Positions 60,801-64,000 of a DNA stretch of 64,000 bases are shown piece by piece. Both the position numbers and the translations under genes were made by a program. Position 1 is the first letter of the stretch, and each line of letters starts with the position of its first letter. The notes below the pieces were generated by a model. The model had not been told where the DNA came from, searched no databases, and worked only from the letters and a program-made list of their open reading frames with translations. The stretch spans positions 1 through 64,000 of the forward strand of contig CAVWGG010000021.1 in NCBI GenBank assembly GCA_963754535.1, written 5' to 3'. The DNA is from RPQJ01 sp963754535. Lineage in GTDB: Bacteria > Pseudomonadota > Gammaproteobacteria > Steroidobacterales > Steroidobacteraceae.

Positions 60801-62090
60801 ATGCAACAGCCGAAGGAACTCGGATTCTGGATGTGCACGGCGCTGGTGGTCGGCAACACCATCGGCATGGGGATCTTCGTGCTGCCGGCATCGCTGGCGC
60901 CCTACGGCTTCAATGCGATGCTGGGCTGGGGCATCACCGTGCTGGGCATGACCATGCTCGCGCGCGTGTTCGCGCAACTCGCCCGCGAATTTCCTGCGGC
61001 CGACGGCCCCTACACCTACATCGAGCAGACCACCGGCAAGCTGCCCGCCTACATCGCGATCTGGTGCTATTGGGTCTCCTGCTGGATCACCAACGCCGCC
61101 CTCGCGATCGGCCTCGTCGGTTACCTGGGCAAGGTGCTGCCGGGACTCGACGCGGTATCGCCCGTCGTGCAGGCCGCGGCGCTGATCTGGACCTTCGTCG
61201 GCATCAACCTGCTCGGCGTCCGCATGGGCGGCGGAGTGCAGGTCGTGACGACGACGCTGAAACTGCTGCCGATGATCTTCATCGTCGGGCTCGGCGGTTG
61301 GCTGCTCCTGAAGGATCCTGCCGTGTACGCCCAACACGTGCCAACGACCCCGATCACGCTCGAAGCCTTGATGGCCGCGTCGACCATTGCACTGTTCGCA
61401 ATGCTGGGCATCGAGTCGGCCGCCGTGCCCGCCGGTCGCGTGCGCGACCCGGAACGCACCATCCCCCGCTCGACGATGTTCGGCACGCTGCTGACGGCCG
61501 CGATCTATATCGCCGTGTCGTCGATGGCCTTGCTGCTGATGCGGCAGGACGTTCTCGCACAGTCGTCGGCGCCCTTCGCCGACCTGCTCGACCAGTTCAT
61601 GGGCAATGGGCATGGTCGCGTGCTGTCGGCCTTCGTCGTGATCAGCGGCCTGGGCGCGCTGAATGGCTGGACGCTGCTGGCGAGCGAACTCACCGCCTCG
61701 ATGGGAAGGCACGGCTTCCTGCCGGCGCCGGTCTGCGCGCCGAATGCGCGCGGCGCGCCCGCGGCATCGCTGCTGCTGACCGGTGCGCTCGCCACCGTGA
61801 TGGTGCTGATGAACTACAGCAAGTCCATGGTGGACGGCTTCACGTTCCTGTCGCAGGTGGTGACGGCCGCCAACCTGCCGCTCTACCTGCTGTGCGCGGT
61901 CGCGCTGGTGGTGCTGACACGCCGCGGCAGCCGCAAGCTGCCAGGCAGCCTGTTCGTGCTCGGCATCCTCGGCAGCGCATACGTCGTCTTCGCTTTCATC
62001 GGGCTCGGTCGCGAACCTTTCGTGTGGTCGCTCGTGCTCGGCGCCGTCGGCCTGCCGCTCTACTGGTTCATGCGCAAGCGCCAGGCATGA
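60801..62090 (+). CDS. APC family basic amino acid/polyamine permease (AdiC-like)
   Basis: The 429-residue, 12-helix permease resembles arginine/agmatine antiporter AdiC by eye: GFWMCTALVVGNTIGMGIFVLPASLAPYG (8-36), YWVSCWITNAALAIGLVGYL, LGIESAAVPAGRVRDPERTIPRST and LNGWTLLASELT. It begins 5 nt after the aminotransferase stop, so it surely shares the transcript. It probably imports the amino acid or amine the operon degrades, plausibly a basic omega-amino acid; exchange for a product is also possible. Confidence 0.92.
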   Translation: MQQPKELGFWMCTALVVGNTIGMGIFVLPASLAPYGFNAMLGWGITVLGMTMLARVFAQLAREFPAADGPYTYIEQTTGKLPAYIAIWCYWVSCWITNAALAIGLVGYLGKVLPGLDAVSPVVQAAALIWTFVGINLLGVRMGGGVQVVTTTLKLLPMIFIVGLGGWLLLKDPAVYAQHVPTTPITLEALMAASTIALFAMLGIESAAVPAGRVRDPERTIPRSTMFGTLLTAAIYIAVSSMALLLMRQDVLAQSSAPFADLLDQFMGNGHGRVLSAFVVISGLGALNGWTLLASELTASMGRHGFLPAPVCAPNARGAPAASLLLTGALATVMVLMNYSKSMVDGFTFLSQVVTAANLPLYLLCAVALVVLTRRGSRKLPGSLFVLGILGSAYVVFAFIGLGREPFVWSLVLGAVGLPLYWFMRKRQA

Positions 62091-62120
62091 ACACACCGCA
62101 ATCCTGGCCGGGGGACGACG

Positions 62121-63197
62121 ATGCGTAATCAGAACGATTCGAGGGCAAGGCAGCGCGCGACGGCGCGCACCGGCGGATTCGCTGGTCCAGTGGCCGTTGC
62201 GCTCGGTTGGGCGCTCGGACTGCTGGTTGCGCCTGCAGTGCACGCGGACGGTTCGGTCGCGACAATCGCGACCAGCCCAACTGGCGCGACCACCGCAACC
62301 GGCGATTACACGGCCGACGGACGGCTCCCGCTCGGCACGATCATGGGCCGCTTCGATGCGCTGTCGACTCGGCATGACTGGCTGCCCGACACCATCTACA
62401 GCTATCCCGATGCCGAGGACGTGACGATAAAGTCCTGGCGCACGCCGCGACGCGGCGAGGCGTTGTGGGTGCTTTCAGGCATCCATGGCGAGGAACCCGC
62501 CGGACCGAATGCCATCGCTGCCAATCTCGCGAGCCTCACGCAACTCGCGGAAGCAGGCGTACCCATCGTCGTCATCCCGCTCGCCAATCCAAATGCCTAC
62601 CGGCACAACTGGCGGTATCCGAATACCCCGGAACGCGACTGGAAGAAAGGCGGTGGCTACAGCGTCGGCGATGCGGAATACCTGCTGCCCGACCTCGAGA
62701 CAGGCACGAAGCCGCGCGCCGGGGAAGCACCGGGACCGGAAGCCGCTGCACTGACGCGGTACGTCCTGCGCCTGGCGGAGCAGTACCCGCCTCGTCTCGT
62801 GCTGGACCTGCACGAGGACGAACTCTCCACGGAGGGCGGCTACATCTACTCGCAGGGCACGCGACCCGACGACAATCCCGTCGGCGCGGAAATCATCCGC
62901 CTGCTGCAAGCCACCGGCATTCCATTGCGGCAGTCGGGCAAGACCCGGTTCGGCGAGCCGATCATGCAGGGCGTGATCAGCCGGGACGACAAGGGCGGCC
63001 CGATCCGCGACGGTTCGATCGACGAATTGCTGGCAGCGACCGAGGTCTTCGTCGACGGCAGGAAGGTGCGCGGCCCGTCGGCACGCACGGTAATCGTGGT
63101 CGAGACGCCGGCGTTCGAGGGTTCAAGGTTCGAACTGCGCGTCGCGGCGCAAGGCGCCGTCGTCCGTCAGGTGCGCGAACTCTGGCGGTTGAAATGA
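62121..63197 (+). CDS. Secreted M14/succinylglutamate-desuccinylase-like zinc hydrolase
   Basis: The 358-residue product has a long basic N-region and a hydrophobic signal (GPVAVALGWALGLLVAPAVHA, cleavage about 42). The M14/AstE-type zinc site is HGEE in SGIHGEEPAGPN (His122, Glu125) plus LDLHEDE (His231). The substrate-binding PLANPNAYRHNWRYPN and a late VVETPAFEGS that may hold the catalytic Glu follow. Relatives are carboxypeptidases or deacylases such as aspartoacylase. Being periplasmic, it may free amino acids from peptides or N-acyl conjugates for the neighbouring permease. The ATG has GGGGGA 6 nt upstream. Confidence 0.85.
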   Translation: MRNQNDSRARQRATARTGGFAGPVAVALGWALGLLVAPAVHADGSVATIATSPTGATTATGDYTADGRLPLGTIMGRFDALSTRHDWLPDTIYSYPDAEDVTIKSWRTPRRGEALWVLSGIHGEEPAGPNAIAANLASLTQLAEAGVPIVVIPLANPNAYRHNWRYPNTPERDWKKGGGYSVGDAEYLLPDLETGTKPRAGEAPGPEAAALTRYVLRLAEQYPPRLVLDLHEDELSTEGGYIYSQGTRPDDNPVGAEIIRLLQATGIPLRQSGKTRFGEPIMQGVISRDDKGGPIRDGSIDELLAATEVFVDGRKVRGPSARTVIVVETPAFEGSRFELRVAAQGAVVRQVRELWRLK

Positions 63198-63991
63198 AGA
63201 AGCACGTTGATTTCACGCTGCAGGACGGGATCGCCGTCATCACCATGGACAGTCCGCCGGTGAATGCCTTCACCGACGCCCTGCATGACGACTTCCGCAC
63301 CACGCTGGCGACGCTCGCCGGGCAGGCCGTGCGTGCAGCCGTCATCACTGGCACGGGCAGGCATTTCCAGGCCGGTGGCGATATGAATCGTTTCCTGACG
63401 CTGAAGACGCTGGCGGACGCCAGGGCCTTCGTCGAACTGGCGCAGGGTTTCATGAACGCGATTGCCGCGACGCCCTATCCGACCATCGCCGCGGTGAACG
63501 GCTACGCGCTTGGGGGCGGACTGGAGATCGCGCTGGCCTGCGACATTCGCGTGGCGTCGAGCAGCGCCGTCCTCGGCCTGCCGGAGGCACGGTACGGCAT
63601 CCTTGCCGGCGCCGGCGGCACTCAACGCCTGGCGCGCCTGATCGGACCGGGACGAGCCAAGTTGATGATGTACACCGGCCGGCAATTCACGGCGGACCAG
63701 GCGCTGGAATTAGGCCTGGTGGAGCACGTCTCGGCGCCGGAGCAATTGCTGGCGGACTCGCTGGCCATCGCCCGCGAAATCGCCGGCAACAGTCCGGTCG
63801 CTGTCCGGCACATCAAGCGCTGTGTCGACGAGGGGCTGGATCTGCCGCTCGAGCGAGCGCTGGCGCTCGAACGCGACTACTGGGCGGGTCTCATCCCGCA
63901 TGGGGACTACCTGGAGGGAGTACGGGCCTGGCTGGAGAAACGCCAGCCAGACTATCCCGATCTCCCGGCACGCCAGGACGATAGCCCGTAA
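63194..63991 (+). CDS. Enoyl-CoA hydratase/isomerase family protein
   Basis: The 265-residue crotonase has PPVNAFTDALHDDF and oxyanion region GTGRHFQAGGDM. Both catalytic glutamates of the rat enzyme are conserved: Glu111 in LGGGLEIALACD and Glu131 in GLPEARYGILAGAGGTQRLAR. Hydration of a 2-enoyl-CoA is therefore credible. The ATG overlaps the previous stop (ATGA). It is the last gene seen, ending 10 bases before the window edge, and the operon may continue. In the pathway it would act on the CoA ester formed by the CoA-transferase. Confidence 0.93.
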   Translation: MKKHVDFTLQDGIAVITMDSPPVNAFTDALHDDFRTTLATLAGQAVRAAVITGTGRHFQAGGDMNRFLTLKTLADARAFVELAQGFMNAIAATPYPTIAAVNGYALGGGLEIALACDIRVASSSAVLGLPEARYGILAGAGGTQRLARLIGPGRAKLMMYTGRQFTADQALELGLVEHVSAPEQLLADSLAIAREIAGNSPVAVRHIKRCVDEGLDLPLERALALERDYWAGLIPHGDYLEGVRAWLEKRQPDYPDLPARQDDSP

Positions 63992-64000
63992 CAGAACACT

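Overview
The window is high-GC, gene-dense DNA from a free-living Gram-negative aerobe. Several features point to Gammaproteobacteria, most likely the Steroidobacterales/Nevskiales/Xanthomonadales side: TonB-dependent receptors, outer-membrane beta-barrels, a lipoprotein, a GlpD/GlpK pair, an ActP/DUF485 acetate module, and a nadA-nadB operon. The taxonomic call is inference from gene content. I see no rRNA, tRNA, CRISPR array, phage or insertion sequence. No gap between genes exceeds 300 bases; the largest are 18646-18902 (a small tandem repeat) and 35822-36062 (a good sigma-70 promoter and a leader hairpin).

Layout. 1-3790 (+): end of a patatin-like lipase, a DOMON-like protein, a NamZ-family (DUF1343) protein and glpD. 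3776-5674 (-): an OPT-family transporter. 5760-9627 (+): glpK, a sterol-desaturase-family gene that needs a frameshift correction near 8120, and a class A beta-lactamase-like serine hydrolase. 9615-12326 (-): a P-type cation ATPase. 12453-12836 (+): a YkgJ cysteine-cluster protein. 12846-15937 (-): four envelope or lipid genes. 15996-21139 (-): DnaQ-like exonuclease, CNB-CBS-nucleotidyltransferase regulator, actP and its DUF485 partner. 21231-27018 (+): saccharopine-dehydrogenase-like enzyme, MAPEG protein, MASE1 hybrid histidine kinase and secreted S10 carboxypeptidase. 27081-29710 (-): nadA-nadB, both with TTG starts. 29865-31922 (+): a TonB receptor. 31924-35821 (-): a second TonB receptor followed by a TPR-sulfotransferase. 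36063-36975 (+): two small membrane proteins. 36957-39593 (-): mtnP-mtnA-class II aldolase, which together fit the MTA-to-DHAP salvage shunt. 39712-43713 (+): GDPD, flavodoxin, and the two TRAP permease subunits. 43763-44863 (-): the TRAP binding protein, convergent with its permeases. 45018-46364 (+): GabP-like permease. 46426-50481 (-): a secreted hypothetical protein and a zinc-type operon (small Cys/His protein, porin-like protein, ZnuA-like, ZnuB-like) with no ATPase gene.

50572-63991 (+) is the most interesting part. Eleven colinear genes with gaps of 30 nt or less, or short overlaps, read as one transcription unit that runs to the window edge. It encodes a single-chain retropepsin-like protease, an SMP-30 lactonase-like protein, a membrane protein joining TerB-like, HIRAN-like and HExxH-metallopeptidase parts, a class III aminotransferase, a glutamate-semialdehyde-type aldehyde dehydrogenase, a two-subunit CoA-transferase, a second class III aminotransferase, an AdiC-like amino acid permease, a periplasmic M14/AstE-like zinc hydrolase and an enoyl-CoA hydratase. 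The metabolic genes together suggest breakdown of an omega-amino acid or an N-acylated/peptide-bound form of one, down to an acyl-CoA. The exact substrate cannot be read from sequence, and the HIRAN-metallopeptidase fusion is an architecture I do not recognise.
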